Below are positions 12,023-26,549 of a stretch of 64,000 nt of DNA, piece after piece (positions within the stretch are counted from its first letter, which is position 1; each line of letters opens with the position of its first letter). The DNA is taken from assembly GCA_024811115.1 (NCBI GenBank), contig JAKOGH010000695.1:1-64000 (forward strand), given 5' to 3'. The stretch is from Terana coerulea. Lineage: Eukaryota; Basidiomycota; Agaricomycetes; Polyporales; Phanerochaetaceae. The notes under the pieces were generated by a model, which did no database searches, had not been told where the DNA came from, and saw only the letters and a program-made list of their open reading frames with translations. The position numbers were made by a program, and so were the translations under genes.

Positions 12023-14651
12023 TCAAGACACGCCATGATCCTCTGAAAGGTGCTGGCGGACGAGGGGCGTCCTTTCATACGGGAGCTCGTCGGCAACTTC
12101 CAGCCCTGGAGGTGACACCACCCCCTTCGAGCGGTCTTCGCCCACACTCGACTCGCTCTCCCGCCTCCGCGGCGCCATCTTCCGCATCTCCGCCTCCTCC
12201 AGGCCCAGATGGCGCCGCAGCGCCTCGGACGGCTGCTCGTCGTACGCGAACTCGTCCGCGACGACCGCGCCCGTGCGCCGGTCGAGGCCGAAGCGCAGGC
12301 CCGCCAGCTTGCTCTGCATCGCGCGCTCGTCGTCGTACGGAAACAGCAGCTCGCCGAAGCCCGAGTGCGAGGTGAGCGCGATGACGGAGGCCATGTGGCC
12401 CGGCGCGCTCGTGAGGTACAGGTGGCGCCGCAGGTGCCGGTGGGCGAGGTGCACGACGATGCCGGAGAGGCCGATCAGCAGCATGATCGCGGCCAGCGCG
12501 TGGGCGGCGAGCGCACTGGACGAACGGACGCACAGTTCAGTTTGCCGGTACGGCAAAGCGAGCAAGGTGGTGTGTGCTTACTCTACGACAAGGCGCTGCT
12601 CAAGGGCGGTTTCCTCGCCTCCGAGCTCTATGAATTGTGGTGTGAAATATACTGACTTCGCGCTCACGGCCAAGTGCTGGGTCTTCGCGCGTTATCAGCG
12701 TGCGTGAGGGTTAACGGAAGTGTAGTAGCTCACATAGATCCTTGACGTCAGAGGGAGGAAGCCACCCAAAGGGTTTTTGTCAGTGAAGTACATGTTTAGT
12801 GCAAATGGGTCCTGGGACGCCAATCGGAAGATGGCGCCTGGGATTTGGGCACCGATGGCCACCGCTCGCGCTTGGATGAAGGTATTGCTCATGGTCTGGT
12901 TAAAAATCACGCTAATGCGAAATATGAGTTGCTGGCACAAATATATGGAGGAATCTAACGTGGACACGTACGCATTGTAGGCCCGGCCATTTAGAGGGTC
13001 ACCTGTGATGTTGTTTGGTGAAGCATGTTTGACAGACGACAGAATACTTGTAAGCGTTCCGTTGTTGCCATTCACCGTGGCGGAAACATCAAGGACCTGG
13101 AGACTCGGACGGCAGATGACTGCTTGGGCCTGCGGCGTGCCTGTGCTGGTTTTGTGAAAGAACCAAAACATCACAGGGTTGAAGGACACATCCGTGTCCG
13201 ACGGCAGACCACACGTCCCGGGAGTCGTGGCGACCGTGCCGTACTGCTGGTCGGCGCCGGTCGGGCTAAACACGACGGACGCAGTGCAGCCGTCAGAGGC
13301 GATGGCGCTGATGGTGAAGTTGTTGGCGTTATCCGTGCCCAGGTCGACAGTAGGCGGGTTTGTACAGTTGGCGTCGGTCATCACCGCTGTTGTTGTGAGC
13401 TGTATGGAAGAATTGAGCCCTGGATCGGGCGCCAGCTGACCGACGAGCGAGTATAAGTGAAAGCAAGCTTAGGCCCAGGAGAGAAAGTACATACAGCGAA
13501 CTGGGCTGCCGCATACCCGTCCAGAATGAAGGGAGGGTCCGGCAGGCCTTGGAAAGCGGCGGCTTCAGTGTACTATGCGGATTCAGTCAAATGATGTGAT
13601 GACAAATCGTATTGTTCAACTCACCCCGGCAGCAGCCAAAAAGCATTGAGCGTGCCTACGTCCGCAGCCAAACCTAACGTGGTCGTGGTGTGGATGCCAA
13701 TGGCTAGGACAATGTCAATAGACTGCTATATATACCGCAAAGTACACATACCGCTGGTCTTGGGCACCTGCTGAATGGATAGCAGGGCCCCAGCCAATGG
13801 CTGATAGAGGTTTGCTACGAGCGCGGTGATCATAGAGACGGTCAGTATCCATTCTCTCCGCTTCATTGTTTGGAACAGCGAGACAAAGATACTAGATATC
13901 CCGGTTAGAGGGGACAATCAGTGTCATTGTAGTGTTTACATACTTGGACATAACATAGTCGATCATCAGACTATCCTCGGCGCGAACGTTGCCATGTGAG
14001 AGTACGATGTAAGGCTAAGAGCAAGTGAGTGTTCGGCTCCCTGTAGGATGTAGCGTGATACATACTTGGTACCATCTCAGTACGCGGTCTGCTACTCCCC
14101 AGAAGTATTTCAGAGGGAAAACGAAGAGCGTAGGAAAGAATGACTTCGCCCCGGTAAGCCTCCGTGTGCCAAGTCGTAGTTGAAGGAACATACGGTGAGG
14201 AACGAGGGCTGCACAAACGTGAACACATTCTTGCTGGGAACGGAAAAGCCTGCGATGCAGCTTGAGCCTAGACGATGTAGCTGACATACGAGGACGAACG
14301 TACCATTCCTGCTCTTCGAAAACCACAGGGCAATCTCTATCCCTACCCCGACTATGATCATGAACCCCGCCAAGCCGAGGACCTTCCAAGGGGTAAACGG
14401 CCAGGCATGCTAAAGAACATGTACCGGTAAGCGTGTTTCTGGAATTGCTTGTGTAGATGGGCCCCGTACATGCTTTTTCGGTCGCGCTATTCCCTGCCCA
14501 GGTGTGGGAATCAAGTGAGTCGACTCCCGGTATCGTCTCGCACTGTCGGTGGTCGGTCTGCCCTTCGGAGGTGTCTGGAATCGTTTCATGCGTTGTACGG
14601 GTATGGAAGAAGGTGAAGGTTGTGGGGGAAGGATAGGAGCAGTTTGGACAT
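12023..14651 (-). CDS. Large basidiomycete multi-pass membrane protein (DUF3433-like)
   Basis: The product is assembled from about ten exons. A Pro/Ser-rich cytosolic N-terminus (MKRFQTPPKGRPTTD, then ESTHLIPTPGQGIARP) precedes a first helix in LGLAGFMIIVGVGIEIALWF. A second membrane block is WILTVSMITALVANLYQPLAG. A long Asn/Thr-rich, probably extracytoplasmic domain with several Cys follows (around 12695-13440). Near the C-terminus is another helix (ALAAIMLLIGLSGIVVHLAH) and a charged tail. Order and size fit a family of roughly 800-900 residues common in Agaricomycetes with no known function. The start is uncertain: ATG 14651 needs one extra C in a C run, while ATG 14589 is directly in frame. 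Confidence 0.7.
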
Positions 14652-15348
14652 GAGCATAGCGCAAGGCGATGCGATTTCTATCCGAGTCTGGTCAGAGCTT
14701 CGCTGACGGGTCGGGAAGCTCGGACATGGATGTTGCGATCGGAAATATGTAACATGTTGGCAAGGGGCCTGCGAACGAAGAGCTCGCACCACGCTCGAGA
14801 CGGCGAGGACGGTATGAAATGCAGCATGGGACAACAAGGTCAGGATGTGGACTGATGACAATATTACAGCTGTTTGCGAAACATTAGACCGCCTGGGGCC
14901 TACACTAGGTTTACTTTTGGAGCTCGGCAGCACGCCAGACGCTCAACGGCGCAAGCTCGTTGGACGACGAGTGCATCAAGGGTCGGAGTCTGTTTGTTCT
15001 GCTCTAAAAGTAAACAAAAATCGAGGAGAGGAAAAAGCGGCCGAGCGGTCTAATGATTCGCAAACAGCTGTAATGTGGAAGTCCACCAAGAACCGCCATC
15101 AGGCATGCTCGGGCGCATCAGCCAAAACGTCGGGAGCCCATATATGGAAATGGCGCCGGAAACCATGGCACAGTGTGGCACAGCCTGAAGCCTGAAGCTT
15201 GAAGGCTCGAGCAATGCTCGTAATACAGTGCGATTAACGATATGGGTGCAAGCAAAGGTGCAAGCCCCTCTAGAGACATACAGATACAACACCAAGAGAT
15301 AGCAAGCGATACAAAAAAATCCGAGGCCATGTGTAGTGTAAACATGCT
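14652..15348. other. Intergenic, no gene recognised
   Basis: About 700 bp between the start side of the large membrane protein and the 3' end of PRP43. It must hold the membrane-protein promoter. No TATA or repeat stands out except a small palindrome around 15210 (CGAGCAATGCTCG). Confidence 0.5.
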
Positions 15349-18202
<2,854 letters not shown>

Positions 18203-18719
18203 CGTGAGTGAAGATAAGTGTGGGGGGGGGGGGGGGGGATTGTTGGTGCACGAAGCACAAGGCTGCAGACTGCAGAGTGCAGACGAAAGTGCAAGGCAAG
18301 AGTAGGGTTGAGCGCTTGCCTTACAAAATTGGATCTGTCCATGGGCGCTTGCCTTCAAGCTGTGGACGATGAGTCCAGGACCGTGACTCTGAGCTGATGA
18401 TGTGCGTTGCTCCTTGACCTTCACTTCACACCACGAGGATCTCTCTACATTCCCCATTGATCTCTTAGCCTGTTGGTGGATAAAGGCTCGCCTCTTCTGT
18501 CTTACGCAAACTCTCTTCCACGACTTCTCTTGTTGGACGCTTGATTGAGCTGAGCGTTGAGCTTATTCAAACTTAGGAGCAAGCGGTACGACATCGAAGG
18601 GCAGTGAAAGCCTGTTCTCGTACGATATCCTACAGTAGCTCCTCTATAAATTGGTCAATTTGACTCCTTGCTGAACACCCTTCCGTTTCTGCATACTTGT
18701 CTACCGTCGAAATCCAATA
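18203..18719. promoter_or_regulatory. Shared divergent promoter region, PRP43 / membrane protein
   Basis: 517 bp between two divergent start codons. The PRP43 side contains a homopolymer of about 17 G (C on the PRP43 sense strand) 20 bp before its ATG. The other side has CTATAAAT at about 18643, some 75 bp before the ATG at 18720, a plausible TATA box. Confidence 0.5.
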
Positions 18720-19907
18720 TGGCGCTAGTGCCGCTGCCTTCAGCAGTCCAATCCTTGAGCTTTCTCGCTTTTATTGCTTTTATCCTGATTTTCGCCATCC
18801 CGCCCTCGTCGCAGGTCCTCATTCCCGCTGCTTACAATGCATGGCTTACAGGATGGTATCCCGACGGGTTGCCCTTACGAAGATCGTACACCGGGTTCCT
18901 TCCGTTGGACCTCGTTTTCATGGTCTACGGAGGGGTCTTTGGAGCTGCGGTTGACGGGAACGATGACGCGACACATTGGTTCTGCTTGTGGTTCTTGCCT
19001 CAGCTGTGCACCCTTCTGGTCTTCACATACTGGGAAGCAGGCAGGGCGAAGTCTGGATTCGCGAAGTGGTCAGTTCCAAATATCACTTCCACAAAATTGT
19101 TCCTGACTATGTTACAATGCGTACGTTTGTAGGCCAACCGTCGTGTGCATTGCCGCGCAACTCCTCACGGCGGGTGTCGTCTTGCCGGCCTACTTCGTCT
19201 CACATATCCTCAGCATCCCCACTACACCTGCCTTCCTACATCCCCAAGCGCTTCCAAAAGCAAGAACAATATCCACCGCCGTTTTCTTGGGGTACCTCGT
19301 ACCATCCCTTGCCCTACTCATGCCGCCTAAAGTATCGTTGGACGGAATCCAAATCATATCTGCGATATGGCAGCCCTTCCCTTTGTACATCAGCGCCCTT
19401 TGGACTTTCCTTCTGCGACTTGACTCATCCGCCCTAGGCCCCACAGCTACCTCTAGGCGTACTGCACAGGATAAGGCGCAAGTTTTGGGATTGCTGAAGT
19501 TGTCGTATGGCGCATGCGCGGTTCTTTCAGCCACCTTCCACTTGGCCATATTTCCACTCTCGTTGTTCACGTCGCGACCGTCGCATTCCTTCGCCAACGT
19601 CTTCGTACCGTTCTGGTTACACCCATACATCCCAGTTGCGCTACCCTCCGAGCCTCTCGCCGCCTATCGTCCGGCTAGTCGCCTCCTCTTTCAGCATGAC
19701 TGGCTAGTCATGACACTCGCAGCCACGGTATTCTTCGCTCGTTCGCACCTGTCGGCACCCTTAGAGCCGGAAACAATAAGCTTCAAGGGGTGGGCGGCAC
19801 GTATGGCGGCGATTACTGTAGTCGGTGGACCTGGGGCCGCGACCGCCTGGGCCGCCATAAAGCGTGAAGAGAGAATTGCTGTGGCGGAGGTTCCAAAGAG
19901 TATCTAA
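18720..19907 (+). CDS. Fungal multi-pass membrane protein, function unknown
   Basis: Two exons joined by an intron (about 19073-19132) give 373 residues with about eight hydrophobic segments. The first, LSFLAFIAFILIFAIPPS, is followed by lumenal or external aromatic-rich loops (AWLTGWYPDGLPLRRSYTGF). Later segments include FCLWFLPQLCTLLVFTYW, LLTAGVVLPAYFVSHIL, LGYLVPSLALLMPP, LSYGACAVLSATFHLAIF and LVMTLAATVFFARS. The C-terminal tail is short and charged. There is no frame problem. I recall similar proteins as fungal hypotheticals, sometimes inside biosynthetic clusters, but no residue pattern here lets me assign an activity. Confidence 0.8.
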
Positions 19908-20773
19908 AACCCTCTGCCGTTCGTACGTGCGATTCATCGTCTCTATGATCGTTGGAGTTACTAATTTGAGATGCAGATGTATATATGTCTAGGAAATAAT
20001 TCATTAATATTGACTGATGCGTTTGAAGGTCAGTTTCATGCACCTTCAGCATCGAAGAATGGGCGCAAGTTCGATCCACTCTTACTGTGCTCTGGTTCCG
20101 GATACATTATAGACAAGTCCCAACATTCCAATGGTCTTCAGCCGAGCTCATTCCCCAGGCATGCGCTGAGTACGGATCTTCCAACACCGAGAGTCTCCTC
20201 GCCGACTCCTAGGCTCGTCTCGAGGTTGTCTCGTCTCATCGTCTCACCGACAACCGAGCTCAGTCTATACCGCCTTTGTCATTATCTCCGACTACACTCG
20301 CGTGAAATGAGCGGGTTCGATGACTATTCGACGATGCATTCGCATTGATGCGTGCGCGATGGCGGGCTTGACTATTGCCCAGTACTGAATGGCGGCAAAT
20401 GCACGGCTGAAGCTCTCTGCTGTGAACGGTCGCTACGAGCACCTCGAGGATCCCATTTCACGAGACCTACAAATGCAAATCCCGCCGTAAAAGGACAATT
20501 CCGCCTTGGTTTTCGGTGCCTGGCCTCTCATCAGAAGTGCTGATGGCTGCAGAAATCATGCAGAAATCTCCTCGGATCGTCACCCTGAATGAAACGTGTC
20601 CTTTGGCGACCGCAGAAACAAGCTCAACGGACGCCTCGTTGCAGCTTTGGATCCCGGCTGCGATTGGGACGTGATATGGAATGACATGCTCATCTATAAT
20701 AAATGGTAGCTCGACACCGTGCGAGCAACGCTGAACTCTCCTGCTTCTCGCGTTCACAGAGTGCGCATTGAAC
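19908..20773. other. Intergenic, no gene recognised
   Basis: 866 bp between the membrane protein and the alcohol oxidase. It should contain the 3' UTR of the first and the promoter of the second. No coding signal with recognisable motif; around 20190-20250 a CT/GA-rich stretch with repeated CTCGTCTC-like strings is visible. Confidence 0.45.
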
Positions 20774-23446
20774 ATGGCTTCGCCTTCCTGGACGAGTACG
20801 ACATCATCTTCGCTGGCGGTACGTCGTGCAGGTCGGTTGTGATGGTTCCGGACGCTGACGACCGGCTCCCAGCCGGCACCAGCGGCGGCGTCGCCGCGGG
20901 GCGGCTCGCCGCCGCAGCCCCGTCCTTGAGGATCCTGCTCATCGAGTCCGGGCCGCACGTGAAGGGGGACGACGCGTTCGTGCAGCCGGCCAAGTGCCTC
21001 AGCCACCTACGGCCGGACAACCCGGTCTGGAAGGTGCATGTGTCGAATGTGAGCGAGTACCTCGGCGGGCGCCCGCAGATCGTCACCTGCCCGCATGTCG
21101 TCGGTGGCGGGTCGAGCGTGAACTGTGAGTCAGGCGGCATGATTGGATGCGCGGCGTGTAGAGGAGGTGCTGAAGGGCGTGCGCGCAGTCATGATGTACA
21201 ACCGCGCCGTGGCGTCGGATTTCGATGATTGGGAGACCGTGCACAAGAACCCGGGATGGGGCGCCAAGGACATTGTTCCTCTTCTCAGAAAGGTGCGCTC
21301 TCGGAGACAGTTGCGCTTGGCTGACTTGCTTGCTTATTCTTGAATAGACTGAAAGCTACCAGGTGGCTCCGGGGAAGGACGACGTGCACGGCTACTCTGG
21401 ACCTCTGAAGGTGTCCTACGGCGGCAAGTTCACAAACATTGGACAAGATTTCCTTGATGTTGCCAAAGTATTTGACAAGACACGTGGGTTTACCGACGAC
21501 CCGAACATAATCTACCAGTCGAATGCGTATGGGGTATGTCACATTCTATGGCTGGTAGTTAAAGTCACGCTAACCTGCATATTCATCCCCACAGCGCATG
21601 CAGAAGTGAAGTATTTGAAGTTTGTGGTATTAGCGAGGCTGACGGTTGCCGACAGATGGATCGACGGCGAGACAGGCCAAACGCTCCGACGTCGCTCACC
21701 ATTACCTGTACAACCATACGAAGACGACCAGTCTGGAGATACTCACAGGCACCTTGGTGAAACGGGTGATCTTCGAGTATGCTCAGGTTTTTCTACGTGC
21801 AGCCGCTTAGTTTGACGACGATGTGCAGGGGCAAGCGTGCCGTCGGCGTAGAATACCTGCCGAACCTCATCTTCCAGCCGAACGCCGACAAGTCGCAGAT
21901 CAGGACCGTGCGCGCGAAGAGGCTCGTCGTCGTTTCTGCCGGCACCTTCGGCTCGCCCGCCATCCTCGAGCGCTCGGGCATTGGGGCGCGGGAGGTGCTG
22001 AAGAGCGCAGGCGTCGAGCAGATCGTCGACCTGCCTGGCGTTGGAGAGCACTATCAAGGTGATGTGCGGGCAATATATGGGCAACACTCGACGCTGACCG
22101 TGCCCGCAGATCATCCGACCATTTTTGCGCCCTATCTTGCAACCTCGGACTCCTTTACTTTGGACGGTATCGGTCGCGGCGACGTCGAAGAAACCAAGTG
22201 TACGTTTGTGTAGTCGTAAGAGGGAGATTCATCCCGGACTCACGCGCGCGTGTAGTGTGGCATGACCAGTGGCTGAAAGATGGCAAGGGCATGATGGCGC
22301 ACAAGTGAGCCGTTCCCGCTACACCGCCCATTACGGTCCTGACATATACACAGTGGCATGGATGCCGGCATCAAGCTGCGACCCAACGACGCCGAGCTCA
22401 AAGAGCTCGGTCCCGAGTTCGGGCAACGGTGGAAAGAGTACTTTGCCGACAAACCCGACAAGCCGGTGATTTTCTTCTGCCCGTTGTCGATGTGAGTGCC
22501 CGTGCTTTCTGACTTACGCACGCGTAGAAGCTAACGTGCGCCGCAGGTTCATCGGCGACCCGACCTCTGTGCCTGCGCGCAAGTACTTCTGCATGGGCTA
22601 CTTCCCGGGGTACCCCAAGGCGACGGGGCACGTGCACATCAAGGCCGCGGACGACGTGCACGCCGCGCTGGACTTTGAGACTGCGTACTGCAAGGCGTAC
22701 GTCTCCCGTCCTCCTTTCCCAAGCTAACACATTCACACTGACATATATATATATATATAAATATGGCAGGCCAGAGGACATGGCCGTGATGAAGTTCGGG
22801 TACAAGCTCACGCGCGAGTTCGCGCGGCGAATGCCGTGCTACGAGGGCGAGTACACGCCGAACCATCCCGTCTTTGCGGAGGGCAGCGATGCGCTGTGCA
22901 AGTCCGGCATCAAGGCTGTCCCCGCGGACGCACCCAGGCTGAAATACACTGCCGAGGACGACAAGGCGTTGGAGGACTACCTCCGCAAGTTCGGTGCGTA
23001 GCGTCGCTTGCATGTCCTGGGTACCCTGCTGAAGCCACTTGTGGAATAGTTGTCACGGCGTGGCACTTTGTGCGTAACATTGTATCGGCACGGGTCTGCT
23101 GATAACGAACGGTTGGTTCTAGATGGGCACGTGTGCGATGAAACCTCGAGAGCAGGGCGGCGTCGTTGACGCTAACCTCAACGTCTACGGTGTGGAGGGC
23201 CTGAAGGTCTGCGGTGCGTATCGTCTCTCCCAGACCTCTCACAATCTGTTCAATATTATTCGCGTGTACGTATGTTGTAGACCTGTCCATTCCGCCCGCG
23301 AATGTTTGCGCCGTAAGTACCGCTCGCCACATGCGGGCTGCCTGAAACGCTAACACACTCTGTAGAACACTTACTCGACGTCATTGGCCGTCGGAGAGAA
23401 GGGTGCGGTCATTATTGGTAAGGAGCTCGGGATTGAAGGTGTGTAG
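20774..23446 (+). CDS. GMC oxidoreductase, AA3-type alcohol oxidase
   Basis: An FAD-dependent oxidase of the glucose-methanol-choline family that oxidises alcohols with O2 and makes H2O2. The FAD motif (DEYDIIFAGAGTSGGVAAGRL) is split by an intron. Family marks follow: LLIESGPHV, VVGGGSSVNFMMYNRAVASDFDDW, KNPGWGAKDIVPLLRK, GYSGPLKVSYGG, SAGTFGSPAILERSGIG, and the active-site WHFMGTCAMKPREQGGVVD. The C-terminus ends GEKGAVIIGKELGIEGV. About 13 short introns were placed; one contains a (TA)n run at 22743-22759. Two frame slips are seen: near the start (CC at 20787-20788, one base short between MASPS and LDEYD) and AAA at 21679-21681, one base too long before RSDVAHHYLYN. Both look like sequence errors, though real decay cannot be excluded. 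Such oxidases are linked to methanol released during lignin demethylation. Confidence 0.85.
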
Positions 23447-24754
23447 ATGACGAGGGATCGCAGTATGGCACCGACTTCTTGTCATTGCTAGTCGGGAATT
23501 CTTGTAATAGTATAGCCGATTTACGGGCACGCTCTCTCTGCGTAGCGGAACTGACTATTAATGGTTGGTATGTAGCGTCATCGGAAGCTTCCTTTGCAGC
23601 CCACTAGCAATGGATCTGAGACCTGGAAAACAGGTGGACGAACTCTGTCGCTTACGACCTCGCCTACACGAGGTGCCTGCAATAGCATCCGATGGAGATA
23701 GGAGGCAGACAACTTCATTTTCAACGGCGTGGCGCACTGCGACTGACACAAAGACTGCAATGACCCTGGTTTCATGCCGTTCCGTCTCAATTTTGTAAAC
23801 GCTGTCGTGGTAACTTTTCTTAGCATGCTACTTGTCTTGCAACAGTTCGGTAAATGTGCTTTAAGTGTACAGGATCAAGCATCTTTGGATGTCGTCTTCT
23901 AGAGGCGCATCAATCAGTAGCTCGAGAATGTAGGGGACGCAGTGCCACATTCGGCATGTCGTAAAATGGTGATGAAAGATTCAGGGAGCTTTCCTCCTCC
24001 AAGCCAGGGACGGCGGCGGCCGCAGCTTCAGGCCTGATGCCCGCGGGTGCTATCCGACGGCCACGCAGATGGTAGTGGTGCCGCCGACAGTGGACACCGA
24101 CGCCGACCTTGACAGCGACCCACAGGCGCCGCCGATCATAACCACGCCGATGTTCCTAACAGATCCCATCGGGCCGGTAACGGGGCGCGCAGAAAGCAGC
24201 CCTGCCCGATCAATCCCGATTGATCTCTTTCAACGTTGTTGTCCCGTTCGGGTCATGTCCCGCGGTCTGGTCTCACCAGGAGGCCGGCAGAAGAGCTCAC
24301 AGGACCTTTGTTCCGTGGCCTGCACTGTGCGCAATGCGAGCTGAGCTATCTTACCGCCTCTTGCACCTCGACGGTCGCAGTGAGAGTGCTGTGCCAGCGA
24401 TTTGAGCGGTAAGTCTCGCCGCTCTTTTCCCTCTTTTCTATGCGTTGGCGCACTCTACCCTATTCTACCCGACTCGGACAGCGTTGGTGGCTCGAGCGTT
24501 TGGTCGTTGCGCTCCCACCAAGCGGCGCGAAACCCGCTTCGCTCGATCGTGGCATCAATCTTGGTCTCGCTTAACAACTTCCTGAGTACTATACAAATGG
24601 CTTCTATTTATTTCGCAGCTTGTCGTCGCACGTCCACCTCCTAAAGAGGCCCGCGGCCCCAGCGACGCTCTGCCCTGAAGCAGCCTCCCACTCGTTTGTC
24701 GACCCTCGGCGCGACCGCGAAGTCAGGCCGACCACCCCTTTCTCGCTGGGCAGG
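23447..24754. other. Intergenic, no gene recognised
   Basis: 1.3 kb between the oxidase and the DUF6534 gene. A GC-rich patch at 23990-24200 carries open frames on both strands without motifs. The DUF6534 promoter should lie in 24400-24750, where I see no canonical TATA. Confidence 0.4.
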
Positions 24755-26549
24755 ATGAACCCCGCTGAGGCTGCGTGAGTCGCTCGAACATACTGTGTCT
24801 GTCTGCGTGTTCGCTCAATCTCCGTCCGTGGACGACAGCCATGGTCCGGGACTCATTGGGGCTTTCTTGAATGTGTTCTTGTGCGGGATTATGGTCGCGC
24901 AGGTATTCTTCTATTTAACAACATACAAGAAGTGCGTTCTGTCGTCTTTACTGGCCCGGCTTGACAAGTTCTTACCAGTCTACTAGAGATCGCCCTTGGA
25001 TAAAGTTCTTTGTACGCCCACCATTTCCCCACGCGATGCACTCAGTGTTCAAATCTTCTCCTTTCTAGGTCCTCTTCTTGATGTTCGCAGACATCTTGAA
25101 CTCCGTCTTCGACATCTACTGGCTGTACACTGACATCATTAAGAACTTCGGTATGCAACCCGAGTCAATAGTAATAGTCCAGTAGCTGACTACTTCACTC
25201 CCGACAGGCAACGTCGCAAACTTGAATGTCGCAGACTGGCGTGAGTGGTGTCTTTCCGGATTGCTTGATGTCAAATTGATCCGCATGTGTCTGCAGGTCT
25301 CTCGACCGGTGAGTAGGCATCATATCGCTAGCAACCTGCATTATTCATCGCCGCAAAAAAATCCAGACCCAGCCATGGTGGTACGTCCTGCACTCATGCT
25401 GCCCCACAGCAAGTCTCACAACTCACCATTCTCAGGCCATTATTGCTACATGCGTGCAGCTGTTCTTCGCCTGGAGAGTCAAGGTCTTGACAAATAACCT
25501 TTGGGTCTTTGGCCTCATCGTCGCTACGGCCATCGTTTCGTGCTGTACGTCTTACCTCATCTAATAGCTGCCCCTTCTGTGTGACGCTCATTCGGCTCTG
25601 CAGGCGGTGGGCTCGCCGTCGCCATCGCCATCGGGTTCGTGAAGTTCTACACGAGCTTCAATAAGTTCGACCAGGTCGGCACCATCTGGCTCATCTCAAC
25701 GGCGGTCTGCGACTCCACGATCGCGATCGCGCTGACGTGGCATTTGGTGGGTTCGGATTGTGGCAGCTGGGTACATGTAGTATTGCTTATGCTGCGTTAT
25801 GCAGAGAAAGCACAAGACTGGGTTTGCGCGCACCGACGATGTGTTGAACAAGATCATCCGACGTAAGTCGCACGGTCCTGTCCTTGTGCTTGTCATCAGC
25901 TGGCTCACCTCGATACAGTCACAGTGCAGAATGGCGCCATTACCGCCGTGTGGGCCGTCGTTGACCTCATTCTCTTCTTGTCCATCGTACGTCCCGTCTC
26001 CAACATACCCTGCGTCAGCTGACCTGATGCGATCCGCGTAGCCGACTGGAGTGTAAGTGCATCGTCGCCGTCGATCTCTCAGACAGCCGACCTGATTCCC
26101 GTCTAGACACCTCGCGCTGAACCTCCCGCTCGCCAAGCTGTACACCAACTCGCTCATGTCCAGCCTGAACTCCCGGCAAGGCTGGAACTTCGGCTCCGGC
26201 GCCGAGTCGGAGCGGCCGAGTGGCGGGGCCGCAGCTAAGGTGCGGCGTATCCCGCATCCGCACACAAACGTCTTGCTAATGGCGCTGTTTGCTGCCTGGT
26301 GCGCGCAGAGCGCCGCGATCCCGGAGTTCGTCGACCTGAACACGCAGGTGACGACCAGGCCGGGCGAGGTACGGCCGCTTACCACCCCTGCGTACCCTGA
26401 GACTGACTAACAAGGTGGCGCAGGTGTCGATCCACGTCGAGACGCACGAGATGGTCGACATCGAGAGCGACGGAGACACCAAGTGGACGCAGACGCGCAG
26501 CAGCGGCCGCGACTCCGAGCCCATGTACAAGACGCCGGACATCGTCTGA
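24755..26549 (+). CDS. DUF6534-type seven-helix membrane protein
   Basis: The family is abundant in mushrooms, with seven helices and a C-terminal DUF6534 domain; no function is established. Starting MNPAEAAHGPGLIGAF, exons give FLNVFLCGIMVAQVFFYLTTY, KFFVLFLMFADILNSVFDIYWLY, VADWRLSTDPAMVAIIATCVQLFFAWRV, LWVFGLIVATAIVSCCGGLAVAIAIGF, GTIWLISTAVCDSTIAIALTWHL and the DUF6534 signature TVQNGAITAVWAVVDLILFLS with LALNLPLAKLYTNSLMSSLNSR. The cytosolic tail is acidic and ends at TGA 26547-26549. Two micro-exons occur: 25297-25308 (12 nt) and 25367-25380 (14 nt), together coding most of RLSTDPAMV. All splices keep frame. It is a candidate sensor or receptor only by topology. Confidence 0.85.

Noticed and set aside
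22743..22759. (TA)n run as a possible regulatory or mobile repeat
   Set aside because: It lies inside an intron of the alcohol oxidase and is an ordinary microsatellite.
23990..24420. GC-rich region with frames on both strands that might be a gene
   Set aside because: No start, splice and motif combination gave a protein-like product on either strand.
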